From an uncultured Oscillospiraceae bacterium (lineage in GTDB: Bacteria; Bacillota; Clostridia; Oscillospirales; Oscillospiraceae), in assembly GCA_947629755.1 (NCBI GenBank), contig CANREY010000012.1, forward strand, positions 1 to 40,083: DNA of 40,083 bases. The letters are read 5' to 3'. The notes under the pieces were generated by a model. It did no database searches and was not told where the DNA came from. It worked only from the letters and a program-made list of their open reading frames with translations. The position numbers and the translations under genes are program-made. Shown here piece after piece: positions 8,730-16,860 of the stretch. The first letter of the stretch is position 1. Every line of letters begins with the position of its first letter.

Positions 8730-8852
8730 ATGACAGTTACCTTTTGCGGTCACCGGCGATGTCCCGACAGCGCAAAGCTGAGAAAGTGGCTGGCAGAGCG
8801 CGTTGAGGAGCCGGGGGAGCGGGCGGGTCTGGGACCCGCCCCTACGGGGTGA
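8730..8852 (+). pseudogene. Truncated SLOG/DUF1273-like gene start
   Basis: ATG at 8730 opens a 40-codon frame starting MTVTFCGHRRCPDSAKLRKW, with an AGGCGGTG ribosome site 5-12 nt upstream and a good promoter before that. The opening resembles the TVTFCGHR start of small SLOG/DUF1273-type Rossmann proteins (recalled, not searched). After about 27 codons the frame runs into a REP-like palindrome (from 8821) and stops. I read it as a 5' fragment cut by repeat insertion. It could instead be a short peptide gene. Confidence 0.5.
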
Positions 8853-8982
8853 ATGGGAGATTTTCCTGTTATGCCGTAGGGGAGGGTCCGTGACCCTCCC
8901 GTATTAAATAAGCGCCGGAGGCGCAACCTTTTTTCGGGGGGACGCCCCACCCCCTGCCCTCTCCCAAGGGAGGGGCTGATTT
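8821..8982. repeat. Cluster of REP-like palindromes
   Basis: Three or four adjacent inverted repeats: GGGCGGGT/ACCCGCCC (8821-8842, sister of 4004-4027), GGGAGGGTC/GACCCTCCC (about 8881-8901), GCGCC/GGCGC (about 8911-8923), and a CCCACCCCCTGCCC unit ending in GGGAGGGGCT (8946-8977) that recurs at 13169-13200. The stretch 8983-9120 holds only G-rich then AT-rich leader sequence and the ribosome site of the kinase. No complete gene is seen between 8853 and 9120. Confidence 0.7.
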
Positions 8983-9120
8983 TGCGTTCCGGTGGGGGAC
9001 GGGGAGAGTTTTTTGGGGGAAAAGGGACGAAATTCGGGGTTTGGTATTTACAATATGGGTGAAAAGATATAAAATTATATATATCCATATCTCTATATCT
9101 TTCCGAAAGGGGGGTCACGG

Positions 9121-11202
9121 GTGAGGCTTAGGAAATTACTGGCGCTCATATTGTGCGCCGCGGCGCTTGTGTGCGCGCTCTCCCCGGCGGCTCTGGCGGA
9201 GGAGCGGGACGGGGCGTATACCCCGGAGGAGCTTGAATTTATAAAAAATGCCGGTACCCTGAGAGTGGGGTATGTGAGCGACAGAAGGCCCGTGTCCTTT
9301 GAGGACGATAAGGGGGAGCTGGCCGGGATCTCAAGGTACATATTTGACCGGGTGGCGGATATAAGCGGGCTTGATTTTGAATACGTGGCGCTCCCCACCG
9401 GAGCGGTGACGTATGACTACCTCACGGAGCAGAAGCTGGACCTCATAACGAGCGTCGAGCAAAACAGCCGCAACCAGCAGGCCAGAGGGATACTTGTGAG
9501 CAGCTCATACCTCACGAGCAGGAAGGTCATAGTTTGCCGGCAGGATTTGAGCTTTTCAAAGGACAAGCACCTGACAGTGGCGCTATATAGCGGCTCGCAG
9601 ACTATAAAAAAGGTGCTGACAGACATATACCCAAACTTCACTCTCCGGGACTACGACTCCACCGAGGCGTGTCTTGACGCGGTGAGGGGCGGGGAGGCGG
9701 ACCTCATGATACAGAGCCAGTATGTTGTGGAATACTGGCTTTCAAAGCCGCGCTTTTCGGAGCTCAAGGCCATTCCGGCTGTGGGAGTGGACGAGGAGCT
9801 GTGCTTTTCGGCGGTGGTGTCCATCGGCGGCGGGCCGGGGCCCTCACAGGAGACGGGGGAGAAGCTCATCGCCATAATCGACAAGGCCATCGCCAATCTC
9901 TCCGAGGAGGAGATAAGCGACTACACGATCCAAGGGATAATGGAAAACCAGTACGACCAGACCCTTGGGGATTTCGTGTACAAATATAGGCACCTCATAA
10001 TCGCCCTGGGGCTGTCGGCGCTGGTCATACTGGCGCTGGCGGTACTGCTCATGCGGGCCCATGTGCGCTCAATGGAGGCAAAGAGCGACGCCAAGGCCAA
10101 GGGGAGCTTTCTGTCCACAATGAGCCACGAGATAAGGACGCCATTAAACGGGCTTATCGGGCTAAATTACCTCATGGGGCAGAAGATAGAGGACCCGGAG
10201 AGGCTGTCGGCGTATCTTCGCCAGTCCACGGCCACGGCGAAATATCTGCTGAGCCTGGTGGACGACATACTTGACATGTCAAAGCTCCAGGAGCACCGTA
10301 TGGAGATAGTGTCGGAGCCCATGGATCTGGAGCTCCTTGTCACCGGGGCGGCAAATCTGGCCCGGAAGGGCATGGAGGAGAAGGGCATCGAATTTAAAAA
10401 GGACGTGACCGTAGCCACGCCCTGGATCATGGGGGACGCCGTGCGTGTGGAGCAGGTCCTCATGAATCTTTTGGACAACGCCGCGAAATTTACGCCGGAG
10501 GGCGGAAGCGTGACGCTCCGCGTGTGGCAGGGCACACGGGACGACGGAAGGGTCGTCACGGCCATGGAGGTCACGGACACGGGTCGGGGCATGAGCGAGG
10601 AGTACCAAAAGCATGTGTTCGACTCCTTCTCCCGCGAGATGGACACCGTGTCGAAGGGCAACGAGGGCACGGGGCTGGGCCTGGCCATAAGCCACGAGCT
10701 GGCCACCGCCATGGGCGGGGAGCTAAGCGTAGAGAGCCGGAAGGGCGAGGGGAGCAGGTTCCAGTTCATGTTCCCGGCGGACATCGCCAGCCCTCAGCCG
10801 GCGGAGGAGCCGGCGGCCGAAAGATCTCCGGGGCGGACGAAGATACTGGTGGCCGAGGACAATGAGCTCAACCGTGAGATAATGCACGACCTTCTTGAGG
10901 CCGAGGGGTACGAGGTGCTTCTGGCCCTTGACGGCCGGGAGGCTGTGGAGGTATTCAGGGCCTCAAAGGTGGGGGAGATCGGGATAATACTTATGGACCT
11001 TCTCATGCCGGTCATGGACGGCTACGAGGCCGCGCGGGCCATAAGGGAGCTGGACAGGGCCGACGCAAAGACGGCGCGGATAATCGCCTGCACGGCCAAT
11101 ACCTTTGAAAATGACCGCCGGAGGGCCTTTGAGGCGGGAATGGACGATTTTATCCCCAAGCCAGTCGACGTGGGGGAGCTTCTTGACAAGATAGGGGAGT
11201 GA
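9121..11202 (+). CDS. Hybrid sensor histidine kinase with SBP-type sensor
   Basis: 693-residue membrane kinase. Residues 1-26 are a signal peptide. Residues about 32-270 form a family-3 solute-binding domain outside the membrane (LRVGYVSDRRPVSFED...GELAGISRYI, LTVALYSGSQTIKKV). One transmembrane helix follows at about 289-311. Then come HisKA (STMSHEIRTPLNG, His336), HATPase (LLDNAAKF, DTGRGMS, GTGLGLAIS) and a receiver domain (ILVAEDNELN, LMDLLMP with Asp626, Lys in PKPVD). No Hpt or DNA-binding domain is present, so phosphate must pass to an outside partner. Start GTG 9121 follows AAAGGGGGG. It is convergent with the radical SAM gene, only 7 nt away. The ligand is unknown; small polar solutes or amino acids are typical for the fold. 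Confidence 0.9.
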   Translation: MRLRKLLALILCAAALVCALSPAALAEERDGAYTPEELEFIKNAGTLRVGYVSDRRPVSFEDDKGELAGISRYIFDRVADISGLDFEYVALPTGAVTYDYLTEQKLDLITSVEQNSRNQQARGILVSSSYLTSRKVIVCRQDLSFSKDKHLTVALYSGSQTIKKVLTDIYPNFTLRDYDSTEACLDAVRGGEADLMIQSQYVVEYWLSKPRFSELKAIPAVGVDEELCFSAVVSIGGGPGPSQETGEKLIAIIDKAIANLSEEEISDYTIQGIMENQYDQTLGDFVYKYRHLIIALGLSALVILALAVLLMRAHVRSMEAKSDAKAKGSFLSTMSHEIRTPLNGLIGLNYLMGQKIEDPERLSAYLRQSTATAKYLLSLVDDILDMSKLQEHRMEIVSEPMDLELLVTGAANLARKGMEEKGIEFKKDVTVATPWIMGDAVRVEQVLMNLLDNAAKFTPEGGSVTLRVWQGTRDDGRVVTAMEVTDTGRGMSEEYQKHVFDSFSREMDTVSKGNEGTGLGLAISHELATAMGGELSVESRKGEGSRFQFMFPADIASPQPAEEPAAERSPGRTKILVAEDNELNREIMHDLLEAEGYEVLLALDGREAVEVFRASKVGEIGIILMDLLMPVMDGYEAARAIRELDRADAKTARIIACTANTFENDRRRAFEAGMDDFIPKPVDVGELLDKIGE

Positions 11203-11209
11203 CGGGACG

Positions 11210-12109
11210 CTATTTGTCCTCCTTTTTAACGCCGGTCAGGTCAAAATCGGGGGTGTATTCCTCTTTGGCGGAGGAGAGCTCCTGATAGAAGCCGTCCTCT
11301 ATGCCGCTTTTGTCCATGTAGGCTACGGCCTCGCCGTACTCCTCCGGGGTGAGGCGGCGGTTTATTTCGGGAAAGTCGCTGGCCCGGCCCATGGGGGTAT
11401 ACTGACTCATGAGGGAGAAAAGGACCTGACCGGGGGCGAAATTTCCGGCCACCCAGTCGATGACCCGCTTTGTGTTATCAAGAGCTCCGGGCAGCACCAG
11501 ATGGCGTATGATAACGCCGCTCTTTATAAGGCCGTCGGTGTCCAGTACGTAGGGCCCCGTCTGGCGGTACATCTCAAATATGGCTCTCCCCGCCGTCTCC
11601 GGGTAGTCCGGGGCGGCGGAATATTTTTTGGCAAGGCCGGGGTCTATATATTTCATGTCGGGAAGGTAGATCTGAACGCGGCCTTCAAGCCTTTTCAGGG
11701 TCTCTACGCTCTCATAGCCCGATGAGTTCCACACCACCGGCACGGGCAGGGGGTCTTTAAGGCTCTCCAGCACGCCGTCCACGAAATGGCCGGCGGTGAC
11801 TAAATTTATGTTGTGTACGCCCTTATCGATGAGCTCAAAGTATATCTCCCTGAGCCTTGCCGGTGTGACCGCGACGCCCTGCTCGCCGCGGGAGAGGCGG
11901 TAATTCTGGCAGTAGACGCACCGGAGGGCACAGCCGGAGAAAAATACCGCCCCGCTGCCCCGCTCCCCGGACACCGGGGGCTCCTCCCACATGTGGGGGG
12001 CGGCGCGGGCGATACGTATTTGTGTGCCCTGCCCGCACACGCCGGAGCCGGAGCGCTCGTCCCGGAGGACGTTACATTTTCTGGGACAGCTCTTACAATA
12101 AAATCGCAT
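11210..12109 (-). CDS. Radical SAM protein, PflX/COG1313-like
   Basis: 299-residue protein with a radical SAM [4Fe-4S] motif CALRCVYC (CX3CX2C) preceded by an N-terminal Cys cluster (CKSCPRKC, CGQG) that may bind a second Fe-S centre. The layout and motifs such as LPDMKYIDP and HLVLPGALDNT match the PflX-type branch of pyruvate-formate-lyase-activase-like proteins, whose substrate is not established. ATG 12109 was chosen because GGGAGG lies 8 nt upstream; an in-frame ATG at 12127 has none and overlaps the divergent promoter. No glycyl radical enzyme gene is adjacent, so activase function is not supported by context. Confidence 0.85.
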   Translation of the reverse strand: MRFYCKSCPRKCNVLRDERSGSGVCGQGTQIRIARAAPHMWEEPPVSGERGSGAVFFSGCALRCVYCQNYRLSRGEQGVAVTPARLREIYFELIDKGVHNINLVTAGHFVDGVLESLKDPLPVPVVWNSSGYESVETLKRLEGRVQIYLPDMKYIDPGLAKKYSAAPDYPETAGRAIFEMYRQTGPYVLDTDGLIKSGVIIRHLVLPGALDNTKRVIDWVAGNFAPGQVLFSLMSQYTPMGRASDFPEINRRLTPEEYGEAVAYMDKSGIEDGFYQELSSAKEEYTPDFDLTGVKKEDK

Positions 12110-12126
12110 GACAGGCGCCTCCCGCA

Positions 12127-12179
12127 TTGACCTTTTTGATTTACAGTATTATAATACTGTCTAACAAAAAAGCTGTCAA
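12127..12179. promoter_or_regulatory. Overlapping divergent promoters on an 18-bp palindrome
   Basis: Plus strand: TTGACC (12127-12132), 17 nt, TATAAT (12150-12155), serving the dehydrogenase. Minus strand: TTGACA (12179-12174), 17 nt, TATTAT (12156-12151), serving the radical SAM gene. Both -10 boxes lie within the perfect palindrome ACAGTATTATAATACTGT (12143-12160), so the promoters face each other over shared bases and could not both be occupied easily. Confidence 0.75.
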
Positions 12180-12191
12180 GGAGGGTCGGCC

Positions 12192-13163
12192 ATGAAAATA
12201 GTCGTACTGGACGCGCACACGGAAAATCCGGGGGATCTGAGCTGGTCGGGCTTTGAGGAGCTGGGCGACGTGACCGTATACGACCGGACGCCAAAATTTG
12301 ACGATAAGGAGATAATCCGGCGAATAGGCGACGCGGACGTGGTCATAACCAACAAGACCCCGGTCCGGGCCGTGGCGCTGGACGCCTGCCCCACCGTAAA
12401 ATACGTGGGCCTTCTCTCCACGGGCATCGACGTGTGCGACTGCGCCCACGCCGCCAAAAGGGGCATACCGGTGAGCAACATACCGGCCTATTCCACCAAC
12501 GCCGTGGCCCAGCACGCCATAGCGCTGCTTCTGGAGATATGCTCCAAGGTGGGCGTACACTCCGCCGCCGTGCACAGGGGAGAGTGGCAGAGGTGCGAGG
12601 ACTTTTGCTTCTGGGAGGCGCCGCTCATGGAGCTGGCGGGCCTCACCATGGGCATTATCGGCTTTGGAAGGATAGGCATGGCCACGGGGAGGATCGCCGG
12701 GGCCCTGGGTATGCGGGTGCTGGCCACGGGAAGCCACGAGACGGACGAGGGGCGTAAGATAGGGGAGTATACGGACCTTGACACGCTGCTTGGAAGCTCC
12801 GACATCATATCCCTACACTGTCCCCTGAAGGACGAGACGAGGAAAATAATAAACGCTTCCACCATCGCCAAAATGCGCGACGGCGTGATAATACTCAACA
12901 CCGGCCGGGGCGGGCTTGTGGACGAGGAGGCGCTGGCCTCGGCCCTCAAGTCCGGCAAGGTCTACGCCGCCGGGGTGGACGTGGTGTCCGTGGAGCCCAT
13001 TTTGCCGGAAAACCCGCTGCTTGCCTGCGATAACTGCTACATAACCCCCCACGTGGCCTGGACGCCAAAGACGTGTCGCCAGAGGGTGATGGATATTGCG
13101 GTGAGGAACCTGAGGGCGTATATTGAGGGGAAGCCGGAGAATGTGGTGAACGGGGCGGGGTGA
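12192..13163 (+). CDS. D-2-hydroxyacid dehydrogenase (glycerate dehydrogenase-like)
   Basis: NAD(H)-dependent oxidoreductase of the D-isomer 2-hydroxyacid family, 323 residues. The nucleotide-binding motif is GIIGFGRIGMATG. The signature HCPLKDETRKIIN is present, and the catalytic triad is visible: Arg in NTGRGGLVDEE, Glu in VSVEP and His in TPHVAW. The N-terminal part (TGIDVCDCAHAAKRGIPVSN, YSTNAVAQHAI) is closest in my memory to glycerate dehydrogenase/hydroxypyruvate reductase, but substrate is an inference. ATG 12192 has AAGGAGGG upstream. It is transcribed from a SigA-type promoter overlapping that of the divergent radical SAM gene. A REP-like repeat follows the stop codon. Confidence 0.9.
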   Translation: MKIVVLDAHTENPGDLSWSGFEELGDVTVYDRTPKFDDKEIIRRIGDADVVITNKTPVRAVALDACPTVKYVGLLSTGIDVCDCAHAAKRGIPVSNIPAYSTNAVAQHAIALLLEICSKVGVHSAAVHRGEWQRCEDFCFWEAPLMELAGLTMGIIGFGRIGMATGRIAGALGMRVLATGSHETDEGRKIGEYTDLDTLLGSSDIISLHCPLKDETRKIINASTIAKMRDGVIILNTGRGGLVDEEALASALKSGKVYAAGVDVVSVEPILPENPLLACDNCYITPHVAWTPKTCRQRVMDIAVRNLRAYIEGKPENVVNGAG

Positions 13164-13168
13164 TTCGG

Positions 13169-13200
13169 CCCACCCCCTGCCCCCTCCCAGAGGAGGGGCT
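13169..13200. repeat. C-rich palindromic repeat, second copy
   Basis: CCCACCCCCTGCCC followed by CTCCC and GGAGGGGCT, matching 8946-8977 except for a few bases, then ATTTT in both. The stem CTCC/GGAG is weak in this copy. It lies just after the dehydrogenase stop. The rest of the gap to 13277 is AT-rich; I see no clear -35/-10 pair for the sigma factor gene. Confidence 0.65.
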
Positions 13201-13277
13201 ATTTTAAAGTTTTTTCTTTCTTTATGCAATAAAATCCCTTTCCCGCGCATTACTTCATTGACAGGGAGTGAACTGAG

Positions 13278-13835
13278 ATGGACGATCTGGTTGAGGAGCC
13301 GGAGGTCCGGGCGGCCACGCTTGAGCGGCTGCTTCGGGAAATCGGGGCGGGGAGCCGGGAGGCGCTGGGGGAGCTTTACACGCTGACCCACGCGGCCGTC
13401 TACGCCTTGGCTCTATCCGTACTGGCAAGCGCTCAGGACGCCGAGGAGGCCACCCACGACGCGTTTTTGCGCATCTGGGACTACGCCGGCTCCTATAAGG
13501 CCAAGGGCTCGCCAATGGCATGGATAATGGCGGTGACGAGAAATCTCTGCCTCATGGAGCTTCGGCGCAAAAAGCGGCAAAAGGCTCTCTCCGATGACGA
13601 GTGGAACGCCATTCCCGCCGAGGACCGGGGCCTTAACTCCGAGGACCGGGCGCTTTTGCAGTGGGCGCTGGGGTCCCTCGACGCCGCCTCACGCCAAATC
13701 GTCCTCCTCCACGCCGTGGCGGGGCTGAAGCACAGGGAGATAGCGAAGCTCCTGAGCCTGCCCCAGAACACGGTCCTGTCGAAGTACAGCCGCGCCATCG
13801 GAAAAATGCGCGCGGGACTTGAGAAAGGAGAGTGA
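13278..13835 (+). CDS. ECF-type RNA polymerase sigma factor
   Basis: 185-residue group IV sigma factor. Region 2 is seen at residues 25-100 (YALALSVLASAQDAEEATHD, FLRIWDYA, AWIMAVTRNLCLMELRRKK). Region 4 is at about 128-180 (LLHAVAGLKHREIAKLLSLP, NTVLSKYSRAIGKMRAGL). No region 1.1 or 3 is present. ATG follows GGGAG about 10 nt upstream. The next gene starts 5 nt after its stop and encodes a membrane RsgI/PepSY protein, the usual arrangement of a sigma factor with its anti-sigma partner. Target promoters cannot be predicted from this window. Confidence 0.93.
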   Translation: MDDLVEEPEVRAATLERLLREIGAGSREALGELYTLTHAAVYALALSVLASAQDAEEATHDAFLRIWDYAGSYKAKGSPMAWIMAVTRNLCLMELRRKKRQKALSDDEWNAIPAEDRGLNSEDRALLQWALGSLDAASRQIVLLHAVAGLKHREIAKLLSLPQNTVLSKYSRAIGKMRAGLEKGE

Positions 13836-13840
13836 GCCCG

Positions 13841-15604
13841 ATGACGGATAAGGACATAGAGATGAAGCTCAAGGCCGCCGTGGAGCGCTCGGCCCCCGAC
13901 GGACTTTCCCGGCTCCTCTCCGCTGTTGACGACGGGAAAGGAGACGAAAAAATGGAAAAGGTAAGCAAAAAGAGAAACCGCTGGATCGGCGCCGTGGCCG
14001 CCATTTTGGCGGTGGCCCTTATAGGTGGGGCCGGCGGATTTTACTACTCACGCAACATGGCCGTGGCCACGGTGGTGTCGCTGGACGTGAACCCCAGCAT
14101 ACAGCTTGAGGTCAACCGCTCCGAGAAGGTGCTCGCCTGCGCCGGGCTGAACGACGAGGGGCGGGAGATACTCTCCTCCATGAACGGCGGGGCCGATCTT
14201 GAGGGGGCGAAGCTCAACGTGGCGGTCAACGCCATCGTGGGGGCCATAGTCCGGGCGGGGTATCTGGACAGCCTCAGCTCCGCCATACTTATATCGGTGG
14301 AGGACAACGACGCCGCCCGCGGCGAGAGGCTCCAGGCCCAGCTCGTTGCCGAGGTGGACGGCGTTCTCCAGACCGCCGCCAACTCCGCCGGAGTACTCAG
14401 CCAGTACCTGACGGTGGACGAGGGACTTAATGAGCAGGCCCAGCAGAGTAACATCTCCGCCGGAAAGGCGGCGCTTGTCAATCAGGTGCTCGCGCTGAAC
14501 TCCGACCTTGATTTTAACGAGCTGGCGGCCCTGTCCGTGGAGGAGCTGCGGGACCTCATAAAGATCGGCGCGCCATACATGCCCATCGGGAGGGACGAGG
14601 CGGCCAATATCGCTGAGGAGTACGCCGGTACGTCTGTTCTTGACCGTGAAGTAGTCTTTGATGTGGACCCGGAGCTTGACGACCCGGTGCCCCACTACGA
14701 GGTGGAGATCCGTTACGACAGAGAATATGACTACACGATCCACGCCTTCACCGGCGAGGTGTTGAGCGGTCAGGCCGACATCGTGGTCCGCACACCCTCC
14801 ACGAATCCCCCCGCTCCCGATACCCACGAGCCCGGCATCACCGCCGACGAGGCATTCAACGCCGCCGCGAAGTTTTTCTCCGAAAAGCACCCGGAGCTTG
14901 TGGGCAACTTCCTGAACATCAAGACGGAATACGATAGGGACGACGGCCACTACGACGTGGAGTTCTGGTGTCAGGGTTACGAATTTGACTACGACGTGGA
15001 CGGAAAGACCGGCGATATACTCCGTGAGGAGACGGACTACCGCTACACGCCTCCCGCGCCCACCGAGCCGGCCCCCACCGAACCGGCACCCACAACGCCC
15101 GCGACCACGCCCCAGCCCACCGACATCGGCGCGGACGCGGCAAAGAGCGCGGCGCTGAAGCACGCGGGGATAGCCGACGCCGCGTCGGTCACCTGGATAA
15201 AGTGCCAGCACGACTGGGACGACGGCCGTCACTGCTACGAGATTGAGTTTGAGTGCGGCGCTACCGTCTACGAGTGCGACGTGGACGCGCAAAGCGGGAC
15301 CGTGACAAAATTTGAGTCCGAGCCCTGCGACAATCTGGCCCATCACCATAACGACGAAAGCCACCACGACGAGGGCCACCACTCCGTCACAACGGATATA
15401 GGCGCGGACGCGGCGAAGGCGGCGGCGCTTGGCCACGCGGGGCTTGCGGAGAGCCAAATCACGCGGCTTAAGTGCGAGCGGGACTACGACGACGGACAGC
15501 TCGTCTACGAGATCGAGTTTAGGTCCGGCGGCTACGAGTACGAGTACAAGATCTCCGCCGCCACCGGCGCGGTCCTTGAGCACGAGCGCGACTGGGACGA
15601 CTGA
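13841..15604 (+). CDS. RsgI-like membrane anti-sigma factor with PepSY repeats
   Basis: 587-residue single-pass membrane protein. Residues 1-48 are cytosolic and should hold the sigma-binding part; residues about 49-71 are a membrane helix (WIGAVAAILAVALIGG). Next comes the RsgI middle-domain pattern (VVSLDVNPSIQLEVNRSEKV...). Outside the membrane are four PepSY-like repeats (around residues 245-320, 330-405, 430-500 and 515-587), each with a D-D-G-x-Y-x-V/I-E-F core and a ...TG.V/I... end. A Pro/Thr linker (PTEPAPTEPAP) separates repeats 2 and 3, and a His-rich spacer (HHHNDESHHDEGHH) separates 3 and 4. ATG 13841 follows AAAGGAG by 11 nt; a GTG at 13832 is too near that site. The repeats may sense wall-associated or metal signals (inference). 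Confidence 0.85.
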   Translation: MTDKDIEMKLKAAVERSAPDGLSRLLSAVDDGKGDEKMEKVSKKRNRWIGAVAAILAVALIGGAGGFYYSRNMAVATVVSLDVNPSIQLEVNRSEKVLACAGLNDEGREILSSMNGGADLEGAKLNVAVNAIVGAIVRAGYLDSLSSAILISVEDNDAARGERLQAQLVAEVDGVLQTAANSAGVLSQYLTVDEGLNEQAQQSNISAGKAALVNQVLALNSDLDFNELAALSVEELRDLIKIGAPYMPIGRDEAANIAEEYAGTSVLDREVVFDVDPELDDPVPHYEVEIRYDREYDYTIHAFTGEVLSGQADIVVRTPSTNPPAPDTHEPGITADEAFNAAAKFFSEKHPELVGNFLNIKTEYDRDDGHYDVEFWCQGYEFDYDVDGKTGDILREETDYRYTPPAPTEPAPTEPAPTTPATTPQPTDIGADAAKSAALKHAGIADAASVTWIKCQHDWDDGRHCYEIEFECGATVYECDVDAQSGTVTKFESEPCDNLAHHHNDESHHDEGHHSVTTDIGADAAKAAALGHAGLAESQITRLKCERDYDDGQLVYEIEFRSGGYEYEYKISAATGAVLEHERDWDD

Positions 15605-15629
15605 AGACGGCCCGTAAGAGTGAATAAAA

Positions 15630-15653
15630 AAGGAAGTCCGCCGGGACTTCCTT
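15630..15653 (-). terminator. Outward-facing hairpin left of repeat copy A
   Basis: 10-bp stem AAGGAAGTCC/GGACTTCCTT with a 4-nt loop. The T6 tract is on the minus strand (A6 at 15626-15631), so it terminates leftward transcription. A near-copy lies at 16994-17017, facing the other way. Confidence 0.75.
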
Positions 15654-15657
15654 CCAG

Positions 15658-15840
15658 CCTGTCGGAAAAGGCCCGCGGCCTTTTCCAACAAGGGGGAACG
15701 AGCGAAAAAATTCGCGAAAAGGTCTGCGGACCTATTCGCGAATTTTTTCTGCCGTTTTGCTCCGCGCGCCGCCGGAGGCGGCACACTCCGCAAAACAAAA
15801 GGGATTTTTTCTGACGCACATGTCGTCAGAAAAAATATTT
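15658..15840 (+). repeat. Structured four-hairpin repeat, copy A
   Basis: About 183 nt with four hairpins in order. H1 (15660-15690): GGAAAAGGCC/GGCCTTTTCC. Linker AAGGGGGAACGAG. H2 (15705-15748): AAAAAATTCGCGAA paired with TTCGCGAATTTTTT. H3 (15754-15796): GTTTTGC/GCAAAAC closing an inner GCCGCC/GGCGGC stem. H4 (15805-15835): TTTTTTCTGACG/CGTCAGAAAAAA with CACATGT in the loop. The same order, linkers and pairing, with different stem bases, occur at 26381-26553 and, on the other strand, at 31419-31592. It lies between the RsgI-like gene and an IS30-family transposase. There is no credible coding capacity. Confidence 0.85.
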
Positions 15841-15849
15841 GGCGAATTG

Positions 15850-16860
15850 TCAAGTCAAGTGCAACACGTAGTCGAAGAAAACTTCCATAGGGGTCAACCA
15901 GTTAAGGCATTTTCTCGGACGAGTATTTAAGAGAAAAAATATGTGCTCAATTTGTTCGTCAGTAACGTTCGCTATGTCATACCCTTTGGGTAGGAATTCT
16001 CTGATGAGGCCGTTGGTGTTCTCGTTCGTCCCTCGTTCCCACGGTGAGTATGGCGCCGGAAAGTAAAACTCCACCTGCGGCAACGCCTTCGTTACTTCCT
16101 CATGTCTGGCAAATTCTCTGCCCCTGTCCGGCGTCACGCTCTTTACCTTGTCCTGAGGCAGATGGCTCAGCGCTTTTATCATTCTTCCATTAACGGCTTC
16201 CACTTCCTTCGTCGCCGTTTTACCTCCGGCGGTAAAGCGTGCTTTTCGGTCCACTAACGTAAGTAAGCACTCCGAACCTCGCTTGCCTATTACTGTGTCT
16301 CCTTCAAAGTGGCCAAGCTCTGACCTGTCCTGAGCTCCCTGCGGCCTCTCCTCGATGTGGTGGGTGATGGGTATCTGGCTCTGCTTCCCTTTCCCGCCTT
16401 CCTTGCGCTTTTTTCCCTTGTGTCGCAAGTGCCGGGAGAACCTTGACGCTTTCCTGAGATGGCCCTCCTTGTTCAGCGGCCCGTTGAATAGTCCGGCGTT
16501 TATGGCCCTGTATATGGAGGCATAGCTTATCTGCAACGGGTTGTTTTCGAGCCTCAGCCTGTTCGCTATCTGCTCCGGGGACCAGTGCTGTTCCTCTATG
16601 AGCCTGCGGACTGTCTCACGGTACTTAGGGTTGGACAGCTTATGCTTTTTCCCGCATTTCTTTCGTCGCTTCTCGTAGCGTATTTGCGCTGTTGAGGGCA
16701 TATACGGACGCCGATAGCATCGGCCGCGCTTCAGCTCCCGACTGATCGTGGACGGCGAACGGCCGAGAGCTTTGGCGATCTCCCGGATACTTTGCCCTAA
16801 ATTCTTCATTAGGTATAGCTTTTCCCGTTCTTCTATGGTAAGATGTTTGTAGTGACGCAT
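15850..16860 (-). CDS. IS30-family transposase
   Basis: 336-residue DDE transposase. An N-terminal HTH (LTIEEREKLYLMKNLGQSI, GRSPSTISRELKRG) binds the element ends. The catalytic residues are in GHFEGDTVIG (Asp), VTPDRGREFA (Asp) and PWERGTNENTNGLIREFLPKG (Glu plus the usual IS30 motif). Start was chosen at ATG 16860, with AAAGGGG about 9 nt upstream; the frame extends to 16917 without a better site. The last codons run through the left inverted repeat, and the stop codon lies at or just past the element boundary. The reading frame is intact, so the copy may be active. Confidence 0.92.
   Translation of the reverse strand: MRHYKHLTIEEREKLYLMKNLGQSIREIAKALGRSPSTISRELKRGRCYRRPYMPSTAQIRYEKRRKKCGKKHKLSNPKYRETVRRLIEEQHWSPEQIANRLRLENNPLQISYASIYRAINAGLFNGPLNKEGHLRKASRFSRHLRHKGKKRKEGGKGKQSQIPITHHIEERPQGAQDRSELGHFEGDTVIGKRGSECLLTLVDRKARFTAGGKTATKEVEAVNGRMIKALSHLPQDKVKSVTPDRGREFARHEEVTKALPQVEFYFPAPYSPWERGTNENTNGLIREFLPKGYDIANVTDEQIEHIFFLLNTRPRKCLNWLTPMEVFFDYVLHLT

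Noticed and set aside
14048..15853. 601-codon open frame antisense to the RsgI-like gene.
   Set aside because: High-GC third-position bias of the real gene creates open antisense frames; no family features, no ribosome site, and it runs into repeat copy A.
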